Source of the DNA: Ahaetulla prasina
Taxonomy: Eukaryota; Chordata; Lepidosauria; Squamata; Colubridae
DNA length: 64,000 nt
Direction of reading: 5' to 3'
Assembly (NCBI RefSeq): GCF_028640845.1
Contig: NC_080543.1
Coordinates: forward strand, 5,978,959-6,042,958
The notes below the pieces were generated by a model. The model made no database searches, was not told the origin of the DNA, and worked only from the letters and a program-made list of their open reading frames with translations. A program made the position numbers and the translations under genes. Shown here piece after piece: positions 9,987 to 18,839 of this stretch (its first letter is position 1; every line of letters begins with the position of its first letter).

Positions 9987-10352
9987 AGGGGTGGGCTGCT
10001 GCCCTTATACCAACCGGTTCGCCCGGAACAGAAAATGTGAGTGAGCGTGTGCAGCATTGTTGGTATTCAGCCGGTTCGATCCGATTTGGGAAATCCGGTA
10101 GTGGCGGCGGCGGGAGACTCTTCCTATCTACCCAGATGTAATCACGCCCTGTTTTTGACGCTCTGCGCATGCATGGAAGGCACTACGCATGTGCGGCGGC
10201 TCTGTGTGCACGTGCTCACATTTGCAAATCGTGGCATCGGAAAACCGGCAATTGTATAGGACGTGATAGCGCCAGGGTGGGTGGGTGGGGCCACCCTGAT
10301 TGGAACTACCGGTTCGCCCGAACCAGTCCGAACTGGCAGCAGCCCACCACTG
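9987..10352. mobile_element. Nested GC-rich MITEs
   Basis: The outer ends are GGGTGGGCTGCTGCC and GGCAGCAGCCCACC. Inside is a second MITE starting TTGGTATTCAGCCGGTTCG with the GCGCATGCATGG-type core. The outer family recurs at 36955-37495. Confidence 0.65.
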
Positions 10353-10359
10353 GACATCG

Positions 10360-11335
10360 CCCCTTTTCCTACCTTTATGGACAAGAGACACATTTTATGA
10401 TCTGAAATTGGAAATCAAATGCAAAAACTCAAGATGGTCTATCCTAACTCTGCAAAAATCTTACATTTTAAAAAAGCGGAATCATAGGATGCTGTAAGAG
10501 GAAAACTGCCCCCTGGAATTAACAGAGCGAGCTACGCAGGTTTTAAGACAAATTTTTTTTTTTGTCAAGGTAGAATTATTTTAACAGTCACAAACTCAGG
10601 ACAACAACTGTATCCCGTAGGCTAGGTTTCCATGCAGCCAGCAAACCGTGGTTAGCTGAATAGGTGGCTATGTGAATGAATCTTGTTGGTTGGAACTCGT
10701 AAAGCTCGCCGAATTATGCATCGAGCCAGGAAGTAGCCAGTCACAGTTTAGCTCCGCAAAGGTTGTGTGAACCTGGCACAGAGGGTTTTCCTTGGTAAAA
10801 GCAGCAGAACCCGAACTCAGAACTCTGCAAAGAGAGAGGACGGGAAAAAACAAACGAACGGCAGGCGCTCGGGGGGAAAGGCATTTGAATGGAAGCCCTA
10901 AGATCACTTCTGTGGGGGGGAAAGCACCTTGGATTAAACCTGCATAGGTTGTTTAGGATCACACCCTCAATCCTTACGGATACAGCTCTGAGACAGGAAA
11001 TAGGTTTATGAACTGAGGTTTGTCCTTGGTCTATCGATACAAGCAAAGCAAAATTTTGGTTTGTTTGGAGTTTTTTTGTACAAACTCTCTCTAAAGTGCA
11101 TGTCTGAATGAGACGGCCAACAGATCTCCAATGCAGGAAAGTCGCTTAACAACAGTATATATATTCGGTTCCCCCAAACAGATCTTAATCTAACCAATAA
11201 GCAAATATCAAGTAATTTTGATTCTTACAGATAGATGTAAAATCAGGACGTTGAACAATGAACTAGTGGAAACTTCCTTGGATAAGGAATTAACAGAGAG
11301 CAACAACAAAGACCTTAGAGAAGGAGTAGGCTGAT
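10360..11335. other. Single-copy-looking DNA, no open gene
   Basis: No repeat family, splice-bounded exon or RNA gene is recognised. It is most simply read as 3' UTR of GAB2 (minus strand). Confidence 0.4.
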
Positions 11336-11339
11336 AATA

Positions 11340-11867
11340 CAGGCAGTCCTCGAGTTACAACCGTTTGTTTAGTGACCATTCAAAGTTACTACGGCACTGA
11401 AAATCGGGCAGTGGTGGGATTCAACCAGTTCGCACCCCTTCGGAAGAACCGGTTGTTAACTTTCTGAGCAGTTTGGTGAACTGGTTGTTGGATGAAATCG
11501 TTAGGACAGAGAACCAGTTGTTAAATTATTTGAATCCCACCACTGAAATAGGGACTGGTGACCATTTTTCACACTTACGACCATTGAAGCTTCCCCGTGC
11601 TCAAAATTTGGAGGCTTGGCAACGGTCTCATATTTATGACGGCCGCGGTGTCCCGAGGTCACGTGATCTCCTTTTGCGACCTGCTGGCCCGCAAAGCCAA
11701 TGGGGAAGCCAGATTCACTTAACAACCAGGTTACTAATTTACCAACTGGAGTGATTCACTTAACGATGGTGGGAAGAAAGGCCATGAAACGGAGCAAAAC
11801 CCATTTAACTATTGCTAAGCAGTGGAATTGTTGGGCTCAGTTGTGGTCGTAAAACGAGGACTATCTG
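11340..11867. mobile_element. TA-type TIR MITE containing a hAT MITE
   Basis: TA flanks an element with ends CAGGCAGTCCTCGAGTTAC and GTAAAACGAGGACTATCTG. It is split at 11410-11545 by a hAT-like MITE. Confidence 0.75.
11410..11545. mobile_element. hAT-like MITE nested in a TIR MITE
   Basis: The ends are CAGTGGTGGGATTCAACC and the matching GAATCCCACCACTG. Flanking AAATCGGG and AAATAGGG are an 8-bp target duplication with one mismatch. Confidence 0.8.
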
Positions 11868-11992
11868 TATTGCAGAAAAAGAGTAAAATAGAAATTTGTT
11901 GTTCAGTGCTGTATGTCTCTTTCCCGTAAACCTCAGCCCTTTAATTATATTCACATAATACTCTGAACGCCGAACCGAACCATCGTCTAATT

Positions 11993-12480
11993 CAGGGGTC
12001 TCCAACCTTGGCAACTTTAAGACTTGCGGACTTCAACTCCCAGAATTCCCCAGGTATCATGTATCAATTGTGCCTCATGCTGGCTGAGGGATTATGGGAG
12101 TTGAAGTCTATGTATCTTGAAGGATGCTAGCTAAGGAATTCTGGGAGTTGAAATCCACCCATCTTGAAGCATGCTTCGTGGAGAATTCTGGGAGTTAAAG
12201 TCCACAAGTCTTAAAGTTGCCAAGGTTGGAGACCTCTGGTCTAATTCACAAATCACACAGGCCCAGAAATCCTATCGTCCCAACACCCCAATTCACAATA
12301 TCCTAAACCAGAGGTGGGGACCATGGCCCTTTTATGACTTGTGGACTTCGACTCCCAGAATTCCTGAGCCGGCTGGCACAGGAATTCTGGGAGTAGAAGT
12401 CCACAAGTCATGGAGGGGCCATGGTACCCCCACCTCTGTCCTAAAACCATACGGGGGGGGGGGATGGAGGGAAACACTAT
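11993..12480. repeat. Composite two-MITE block, probable source copy of an intragenic duplication
   Basis: The first MITE is at 11993-12238, flanked by a perfect 8-bp duplication GTCTAATT. The second is at 12309-12438, flanked by TCCTAAAC and TCCTAAAA. The block including the 70 bp of host sequence between the MITEs is repeated almost base for base at 21285-21775. Confidence 0.85.
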
Positions 12481-12484
12481 CTAA

Positions 12485-13907
12485 GCAAACACAAAATGTG
12501 TTCTAGCATCACACACGAGTGCACCTGCTACATCTTTACTTGACCCTGGGTTAACGCGTTGTGCAACTCAGTCAGCTTTTTAAATTGTGACAGTCCAAAT
12601 TCAACGATGCATTTTGAATTGTTATATTTTTTTTTGGGGGGGGGAGCATTCATTTCAGAAACCCAGAGGTGCTTCTGGATTGGAAGAATTAGCCGGTGAC
12701 ATCACCGTTGCCCTGGGGGTGCCCAGTTGGGGGTGGTGGTGGTCTCCTTTCATGTCCCTGGCAAGAGCTAGAGAGAAAGACGGGAGCTCAACCCCGTCCC
12801 ACGGCAGTTCTCGGGTCTCGAACGCTGGCTTGCTAACTTCTTGCCCAGTGCCCCAATTGCTTGAGCCCCTTATTTTGAAAATGAATATTTGCTTGGAAGG
12901 AGGAGTGCTTGAGATAGGTAGCCAGGCATCAAAACGCAGCTTGAAACACAAGAGTGGATGGACTTTTAAATATCAAGGCTTTTATAGCCATCAGTCTAAA
13001 GGTCCAACATCAAATGCTGTCCTACACACCACACACTAGGTACCAAATACTGCCCAACGCAGATTCAACTATTGTAAGATCTCGGACACCGATATCATAT
13101 ATCCCACAAAGGGGAAACTATTGCAAAAACATCCAGAGCAGGGTCCCATTCTTAAAATTCCCAGGAGAAAATCTTGTTGAGTGGGAAGATGGCGGACGAG
13201 GAGTTATTTTCAGTTCCAGAGTAATGCATTTCAAAAAGCTGATTTATACCAGTGAACAGCGATTGTTTCTCGACATGCTTGTCCTCCGAAGGACAATTGC
13301 ATACTTGAAGGAATTCGCACGACGGTAAATTTACATAAAGAGCAGAGAGGGAAAATAAAGGCATTGCTTGGAGATTTCTTCGCCCTTGTGTGAAGCGATA
13401 ACAGCTGAGACAGCTCCGTAAAGAGACTGCTGAAAATCAAATCCACTTAGGGTGAGTAGCTGGCCATTATTATTATTATTATCATTATTATTATTATCAT
13501 TACCATCCTCTCTAAAAGGCAGAACCAGGAGGCCGAAATCAGGCTGAAAGTTCCAACCGACGGCAGGAAACCGCAAAGAGTAAGTGCTGGATGCGAAAAT
13601 AGAGAGCTGCAGGTTGAAAGTGGATTGAAGAAAGTTTGGATACGGGCAGGTGGATGAGAAGCCAGTATTCCTTGGGATAGAGCCAGCAGCTAACCCATAA
13701 CCGAAAAATGCCTTTGGGAGGATTGATGCAGGTTTTCAGCCAAATGTTCACCTGAAGAAGCTTGTTTTCAAAAGCAGAACCGCTCTTGCCGATCTCGAAC
13801 GGCCTCCACAGAGGACCAAGAGAAAGTCCACAGCAAGGGAGACAAAGGGATGCTCTCTCCTTGATTACTCGAAGCCTCTATGGTTTCTCCGCCACGCCCC
13901 TGCTGGG
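12485..13907. other. Single-copy-looking DNA after the GAB2 stop
   Basis: It is directly continuous with exon 10 and has no repeat family apart from a short (TTA)n tract near 13468-13500. It is most likely proximal GAB2 3' UTR. Confidence 0.55.
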
Positions 13908-14051
13908 CTACTGCTTCACCGTCTTGCTGGGCTCAGACGACTGCCGGACGTCGGTCCACTCCTGCATCGTGCTCTGCAAAGCTTGCGTCTTCTCTTTGTC
14001 CACCTGCACGTAATCGACCTTCTCGTCAGAAGCGACGGACGATGTAGAGGG
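13908..14051 (-). CDS. GAB2: GAB2 exon 10, coding part and stop
   Basis: This is the terminal coding exon. It reads PSTSSVASDEKVDYVQVDKE and KTQALQSTMQEWTDVRQSSE, ends PSKTVKQ, and stops at TAG (13908-13910). VDYVQV is the second SHP2-binding tyrosine, which pairs with the one in exon 9 to activate the phosphatase. The acceptor is a long pyrimidine tract ending TGTCGACAG. The last few residues differ from the mammalian C-terminus as I recall it, but the length is nearly the same. Confidence 0.95.
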   Translation of the reverse strand, partial: PSTSSVASDEKVDYVQVDKEKTQALQSTMQEWTDVRQSSEPSKTVKQ

Positions 14052-14137
14052 CTGTCGACAGACAAGAGAAGAGAGGAGAGAAGATGGGGGAGGACGTTCC
14101 AGGTTTCGCACGGTTTGCCTTGCAGTGTAAACCCAAC

Positions 14138-14265
14138 GTTTCTCGAACTTCGCGACTTGAAGGCTTGTGGACTTCAGCTCCCGGAATTCCCCAGGCAGCC
14201 ATGCTGGCTAAGGAATTCTGGGAATTGGAAGTCCTCACGTCTTAAAGTTGCTAAGCTTGAAAAAC
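14138..14265. mobile_element. Palindromic MITE in intron 9
   Basis: It has the core ACTTCAGCTCCCGGAATTCC and complementary GGAATTCTGGGAATTGGAAGT. It is a diverged copy of the 6911-7044 family. Confidence 0.65.
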
Positions 14266-14526
14266 AGTGGTGTGAAGCATCAGAATATAACTCTCTCTCA
14301 GGAAAAGATTTTCTTTGGTTTTCCTCCCCCTTCCCCTCAATTTTTTTATTTAATTAATAAAAAATAGGAGAGATCAGAAAAAATGCAGCAATTTCAACAG
14401 CTTCGATGCAGTACATCTTTCCCAACAAGCAATAATATCTTAGGAGTGATCGTACTGAATTTATGTTGTTGGAGATGCAGTGAAACGAACATTTTAGCTA
14501 AACATTACTCCATTTCAGTAAGAAGC

Positions 14527-15575
14527 AATTACATGTAGAGCTAGTTTGGTGTACTGGTTAAGGTGTGCTGGCCTAGAAACCAGAAGTTGGTGAGTTCTAG
14601 TCCCGCCTTAGGAATGAAACCCAGCTGGGTCACCTTGGGCTAATCACCAGGAAACTGTGAGTTATAGTCCTGTCTTACCCAAACTCACCCAGTCAGCTTT
14701 CACGCCTAAGGCGGGACTAGAACTCACCATCTCCTGGTGATTGGCCCAAACTCACCCAGTCAGCTTTCATGCCTAAGGCAGGACTAGAACTCACTGTCTC
14801 CTGATGATTGGCCAAAACCCATCCAGTCAGCTTTCATGTCTAAGGCGGGACTAGAACTCAGCGTCTCCTGGTGATTGGCCCAAACTCACCGAGTCAACTT
14901 TCACGCCTAAGGCAGGACTAGAACTCACTATCTCCTTGTGATTGGTCAAAACCCATCCAATCAGCTTTCACACCTAAGAAAGGACTAGAACTCATAGTCT
15001 CCTGGTGATTGGCCCAAACTCACCCAGTTACCTTTCATGCCCAGGACTAGAACTCACTGTCTCCTGGTGATTGGCCCAAACTCATCCAGTCAGCTTTCAC
15101 ACTTTAAGGCAGGACTAGAACTCACTATCTCCTGATGATTGGCCAAAACCCATACAGTCAGCTTTCACGCCTAAGGAAAGACTAGAACTCATGTCTCCTG
15201 GTGATTGGCCCAAACTCATCCAGTCAGCTTTCACACTTTAAGGCAGGACTAGAACTCACCATCTCCTGATGATTGGCCAAAACCCATACAGTCAGCTTTC
15301 ACGCCTAAGGAAAGACTAGAACTCATGTCTCCTGGTGATTGGCCAAAACCCATCCAGTCAGCTTTCACGTCTAAGGCGGGACTAGAACTCATGTCTCCTG
15401 GTGATTGGCCCAAACTCACCCAGGCAGCTTTCATGCCTAAGGCGGGACTAATACTTGCTCTGTCGTGGTGATTGGCCCAAAGTCACCCCATCGCCTTCCA
15501 TGTCTAAGACAGGACTAGAACTCACTGTCTCCTGGTTTCTAGCCTGGTGCCTTCACCACTAGGCTCTCTAGTTGA
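14527..15575. repeat. tRNA-SINE with tandemly amplified interior (intron 9)
   Basis: A tRNA-derived SINE head (GTACTGGTTAAGGTGTGCTGG, then GAGTTCTAGTCCCGCC) is followed by a dozen or so inverted-orientation units of about 65-90 bp. Each has GGACTAGAACTCA, CTCCTGGTGATTGGCC and CAGTCAGCTTTCA. The units are diverged and variable in length. Fixed-length coding would not be expected, and any short open frames here are by-products. Confidence 0.85.
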
Positions 15576-15684
15576 ATTTGTCATTCAAGCTTCCACTCGG
15601 GATTTCCATTCAGTTGCATCTCAACCTGTCATCCCGTGTCAGCATGTTGGAATTGCTGAAAAGATTTCAGAATCTGGATCGTAC

Positions 15685-15810
15685 CTTTCGGTGGGGCCCA
15701 GGTGAGCTCGGCTGGAAGTCCAAAGCCAGGTAATCGACGCTCGCGGTGCTTTTCTTTTGGGCGGGGCTACTTTTCCCACTTGGAATGGGAGATGCAGAAA
15801 CCGGGTTTTG
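15685..15810 (-). CDS. GAB2: GAB2 exon 9 (first SHP2-binding tyrosine)
   Basis: This 126-nt, phase 0-0 exon reads QNPVSASPIPSGKSSPAQ, KKSTASVDYLALDFQPSSP and ends PHRK. VDYLALDF is the first of the paired SHP2 (PTPN11) SH2-binding tyrosines. The acceptor is TTTCATTTTAG and the donor GTACGA, which matches consensus only weakly at +4 and +5. The upstream intron 8 is just 903 nt and more than half of it is a solo LTR. Confidence 0.94.
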
Positions 15811-15981
15811 CTAAAATGAAAACCATTGAAAACAATGAGTTAAGCAGCAGCAACCTGTCAAAAATCTGCATCAAAGGTGGACTCCCGTTACTTCTGCAAG
15901 AGGTCGGGTTGCCTTCCCCATGAATTCCAAGACGAAGGGCTTCCTTCGTGCGGAAATTCAGCACAAAACATAAAACAGGGG

Positions 15982-16498
15982 TGTCGTGTCCCACTCCTCC
16001 TCTGACGGCCGGGTCTGGGAAGTCTGTATCAAGCGTGGCCACGAAGCCTCTGCAGCTTTGCCAAATTCCTGTCAGAGTTCTCAGGGCAGGCAGGAATCCA
16101 AGGTGTGACTTCAGCAAACCAGATGAGACTTTGCCTGACTCAAGGAATGCCAGAAAGCAGATCCTTTATATAGGCCATGGGGTGTGGCTCCATGATTCAG
16201 TACTTATCCAGGCCTGCCCCTCCCTTCCTTTTGCTGACGTCGCCTCTCCATTCTCCGGAAGCGGGGATCTGTCCACTATTCGTCTTCCTGCTCAGCTGCC
16301 GGCAATTCTAGCTCGTGGCTGGCTTCATGCTCACATGCTATAGGAGGGAGGTTTGTTTGCTCAGTCTGTCCGGGCATGGTGCCAGGGCTGGGGGCTGGAG
16401 GCATGCCAGGCCATTCTTCTTCACTATCAGTCTCTGGCTCAGATAGCAGGAGATGGGAGGGGCCCGGCTGCGGAGAGGAGGGTGGGCGAGGCACAACA
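15982..16498 (-). mobile_element. Solo LTR, TGTTGTG family (copy G), in GAB2 intron 8
   Basis: It is bounded by a perfect 5-bp duplication AGGGG on both sides. On the minus strand it begins TGTTGTGCC and ends ACACGACA. The U3 frame starting at LTR base 2 is open over an acidic/proline-rich stretch, then has a TAG (near 16276) just before the conserved WTDPRFRR motif. A TATATAAAGGATCTGC promoter-like box follows. It lies in the sense orientation of GAB2 and occupies 517 of the 903 nt of the intron. Confidence 0.9.
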
Positions 16499-16509
16499 AG
16501 GGGTCTCTA

Positions 16510-16575
16510 ACTATAGCAACTTTAAGACTTGTGGACTTCAACCCCCAGAGTTCCTCAGCTTGGTGGGCATGGCTT
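16510..16575. mobile_element. Palindromic MITE fragment
   Basis: One arm only: AACTTTAAGACTTGTGGACTTC and following bases. Confidence 0.5.
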
Positions 16576-16713
16576 AATTGGGGGTCATGTGACTGAGTGG
16601 GCGTGGCTATGTGACTGGGGGAATCTACTTTCTCGCTCCCCCTCCCTCCTAGGAGTCCACCTTCTCACCATCACAGTAGATGCAGGAGAGAAATTCAAAA
16701 GATAAAGACTTAC

Positions 16714-16816
16714 CATGGCCACATAATTTTCTTCACTATCTCCTGAGTCGGTGCTGGTTATACTCTGGGTTGAGGTGGGACGACAATATTGAGAAAAGTT
16801 GGAGTTGAAGGTTTGC
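16714..16816 (-). CDS. GAB2: GAB2 exon 8 (third YxxM motif)
   Basis: This 103-nt exon reads QTFNSNFSQYCRPTSTQS then ITSTDSGDSEENYVAM. The final motif is the third p85-binding YxxM of GAB2. Here the +2 residue is Ala, whereas I recall Pro in the mammalian protein; Tyr and Met at 0 and +3 are kept. The acceptor is TCATTTCAG and the donor a perfect GTAAGT. The first base completes a codon from exon 7 and the exon ends in phase 0. Confidence 0.94.
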
Positions 16817-16921
16817 CTGAAATGAGAGCATCCAGAAGAAAAGTCACAAGGAGCCAGAATAACCAGAGTTAGAAGGTGTTGGAATACAGTCTTTGTGTAT
16901 TTTATACAACAACGGCAGCAA

Positions 16922-17640
16922 TACCGTGTTTCCCCGAAAATAAGACCCTGCCTTACCGTATTTTTTTGGAGTATAAGACACACCTTTTTCCCCCCCAAAA
17001 AAGAGGGTGAAAATCTGGGTGTGTCTTATACTTGGAATGTAGCCCCGCCCAGCTTCTCAAACAGAGGTTTCAGAGGCTGAAAAAAGCATCAGAAATGAAG
17101 CTTCAGAAAAGAAGCCTCCAAACAGAGCTTCAGAAAAAAAGCCCCCGAACAGAGCTTCAGAAAAAAAAGCCTCCAAACAGAGCTTCAGGAAAAAAGTCCC
17201 CAAACAGAGCTTCAGAGGCTTTTTTTTCTGAAGCTGTTTCATAGGATTTCAGAGGCATTAAAAAAAAAGTTTTTTCCGAAGCTTTGTTTGGAGGCTTTTC
17301 CCCCCAAAGCTCTGTTTAGAGGCTTTTTTTCTGAAGTTCTGTTTGGAGGCTTTTTTTCTGAAGCTCTGTTTGGAGGCTTTTTTTCTGAAGTTCTGTTTGG
17401 AGGCTTTTTTTCTGAAGTTCTGTTTGGGGGCTTCTTTCCTGAAGCTCTGTGTGGAGGCTTCTTTTCTGAAGTTCTGTTTGGAGGCTTTTTTTCTGAAGTT
17501 CTGTTTGGGGGCTTCTTTCCTGAAGCTCTGTTTGGGGGCTTTTTTTCTGAAGCTCTGTTTGGAGGCTTTTTTTCTGAAGTTCTGTTTGGGGGCTTCTTTC
17601 CTGAAGCTCTGTTTGGGGGCTTCTTTTCTGAAGCTTCCTT
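16922..17640. mobile_element. TIR MITE carrying an inverted 27-bp minisatellite
   Basis: It starts with two MITE ends (ACCGTGTTTCCCCGAAAATA and CCGTATTTTTTTGGAGTATA, then AGACACACC). From 17085 a repeat of about 27 bp (AGAAGCCTCCAAACAGAGCT) runs in plus orientation to about 17215, then in inverted orientation from about 17270 to 17640. The element's right end is not seen. Because the unit is a multiple of three, all frames look open, but this is not a gene. Confidence 0.8.
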
Positions 17641-17644
17641 TCTG

Positions 17645-17870
17645 AAGTCCATTTGCCTCCTGAAAAAACACCTTTGGGACAACCGTGACCTGGATGACTG
17701 AGAAACTCCATGGACATTTCTCACTGTCAGGAAATTCCTCCTTAGTTCTAGGTTGCTTCTCTCCTTGATTAATTCCCATCCGTTGCTTCTTGTCCTGCCG
17801 TTAGGGCACAGGAGGGTTTTCAGGAATCCTATCTGCCAAACTTGGAGTAGATGGAGAGACAGAACCATAG
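17645..17870 (-). mobile_element. Mixed LINE/PLE-related fragment
   Basis: The block CACCTTTGGGACAACCGTGA, CCTGGATGACTGAGAA recurs at 26865, 27470 and 28985. It is followed by the complement of a CR1 3' part (GTCAGGAAATTCCTCC, then CCATCCGTTGCTTCTTGTCC). Confidence 0.5.
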
Positions 17871-17874
17871 TGTC

Positions 17875-18040
17875 AGTGGGGAAACTGTGGGCATCTTAAA
17901 CCAAGCCAAGTCCGAAAATGCTAGAGAATTCCTGGAAGCCTGGCACTCAGAAAAATCGGCCATCGACAGGCACATTGAGATGAACAACAGCTACATACCA
18001 TTCAAAAGAGACCATCAAAAACCCCAAAGGTTTTTGCTAG
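17875..18040 (+). pseudogene. Possible Penelope-like element C-terminal remnant
   Basis: A short open stretch reads FLEAWHSEKSAIDRHIEMN then SYIPF. A Trp-His-Ser block followed by an Asn/Asp-Arg-His motif is what I recall from the C-terminal part of some Penelope-like proteins, but I cannot test it. No start codon or domain is complete. Confidence 0.3.
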
Positions 18041-18042
18041 GT

Positions 18043-18180
18043 TTCAAAACAGAATAGCAGAATAAGCATGGGTGGAAGGCACGCTGGAGGTCTTCTAGTC
18101 GAACCCACTGCTCAAGCAGGAAACCTGATACCGTTTCTGGCATATGGTTGTCCAATCTCTTCTTAAAAAAGAGACCAAAA
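18043..18180 (-). mobile_element. CR1 LINE 3' fragment (minus)
   Basis: On the plus strand: GGAGGTCTTCTAGTCGAACC, CTCAAGCAGGAAACC, and TTGTCCAATCTCTTCTTAAA. Confidence 0.75.
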
Positions 18181-18344
18181 TATTTCCCCGCCAGCAATTG
18201 ACGCCCAGATGAGCAGAGATTCACACGACTTGACTAACAATCAAGTGAAACAATGCCACGATCAAGGAACTACCAACGCAGCAAAACAAGCTAACAGTAC
18301 AAAACAGCCTAATGAAGGAAATTTAAATGGTATATATAAAGATC

Positions 18345-18419
<75 letters not shown>
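18345..18419. repeat. (TA)n microsatellite
   Basis: Uninterrupted TA dinucleotides directly abut the left end of the palindromic element at 18420. Confidence 0.95.
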
Positions 18420-18422
<3 letters not shown>

Positions 18423-18692
18423 TTCTGAGGTTTTCATGGTGTTTGTAGGTAGGTCTTTGGTTATTCGGGTTTTCTCCGCGTAAAATTGGAAGTGTCTTGG
18501 CGGCGTTTCGTGAAGTCTCATTCGTCATCTTCAGGCTTCAGCCGTGCAAAAGCTCCCAGAAGCACGGCTGAAGCCTGAAGATGACGAATGAGACTTCGTC
18601 GAAACGTCGCCAAGACACTTCCAATTTTACGCGGGAGAAAACCCGAATAACCAAAGATCTACATACAAACACCCGTGAAAACCTCAGAAAAC
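18420..18692. mobile_element. Palindromic Penelope-derived element (arms only)
   Basis: It runs from GTTTTCTGAGGTTTTCA to TGAAAACCTCAGAAAAC as two inverted arms of about 130 bp that meet near 18545, with no internal coding region. Both arms match the terminal arms of the long element at 18706-20449. TA repeats lie on both sides. Confidence 0.8.
18575..18608 (+). ncRNA. Hammerhead-like ribozyme motif in a PLE arm
   Basis: The sequence has CTGAAGA, then T, a 6-bp hairpin GACGAA/TTCGTC with a TGAGAC loop, then GAAAC and GTC. These match the hammerhead conserved boxes CUGANGA, stem II, GAAA and the GUC cleavage triplet, with helix III reduced to two pairs. One extra base sits between the first box and the stem compared with the canonical form. 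Penelope-like elements are known to carry hammerheads; activity of this copy is not shown. Confidence 0.45.
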
Positions 18693-18756
18693 AAATATAT
18701 ATATAGGTCTTTGGTTGTTCGGGTTTTCTCCCGTGTAAAATTGGAAGTGTCTTGGC

Positions 18757-18790
18757 GACGTTTCGACGAAGTCTCATTCGTCATCTTCAG
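18757..18790 (-). ncRNA. Hammerhead-like motif, left arm of the long PLE
   Basis: It is identical in the conserved boxes and stem II to 18575-18608, on the opposite strand. The inverted placement of two such motifs at the two ends is typical of the terminal repeats of this element class. Confidence 0.45.
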
Positions 18791-18839
18791 GCTTCAGCTT
18801 CGTGCTTCTGGGAGCAATGTGTGATCGCAGCTGTTTCTT

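Larger units (their letters stand above)
5866..13907 (-). other. GAB2: Probable GAB2 3' UTR with inserted repeats
   Basis: No further open gene follows the stop on the minus strand. The non-repetitive parts (about 5870-6360, 8660-8980, 10360-11335, 12485-13907) add up to roughly 3 to 3.5 kb, similar to the long GAB2 3' UTR in mammals. They are separated by MITEs, a SINE, a 5'-truncated L1 and a 110-bp minisatellite. The far end is placed at the AATAAA near 5884. This is inference: an earlier polyadenylation site would make the left part intergenic. Confidence 0.4.

Noticed and set aside
9302..10141. Repeat-bearing frames around a MASRTETDFNSQNSHQ unit
   Set aside because: The minisatellite core is a palindromic MITE; units of 110 bp shift frame from one to the next, so no continuous protein.
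17057..17868. Repeat protein-like frames of Lys-Pro-Pro-Asn-Arg type (up to 209 codons), also at 52912-53318
   Set aside because: The 27-bp unit is a multiple of three so all frames stay open; the array is inside a MITE and flips orientation.
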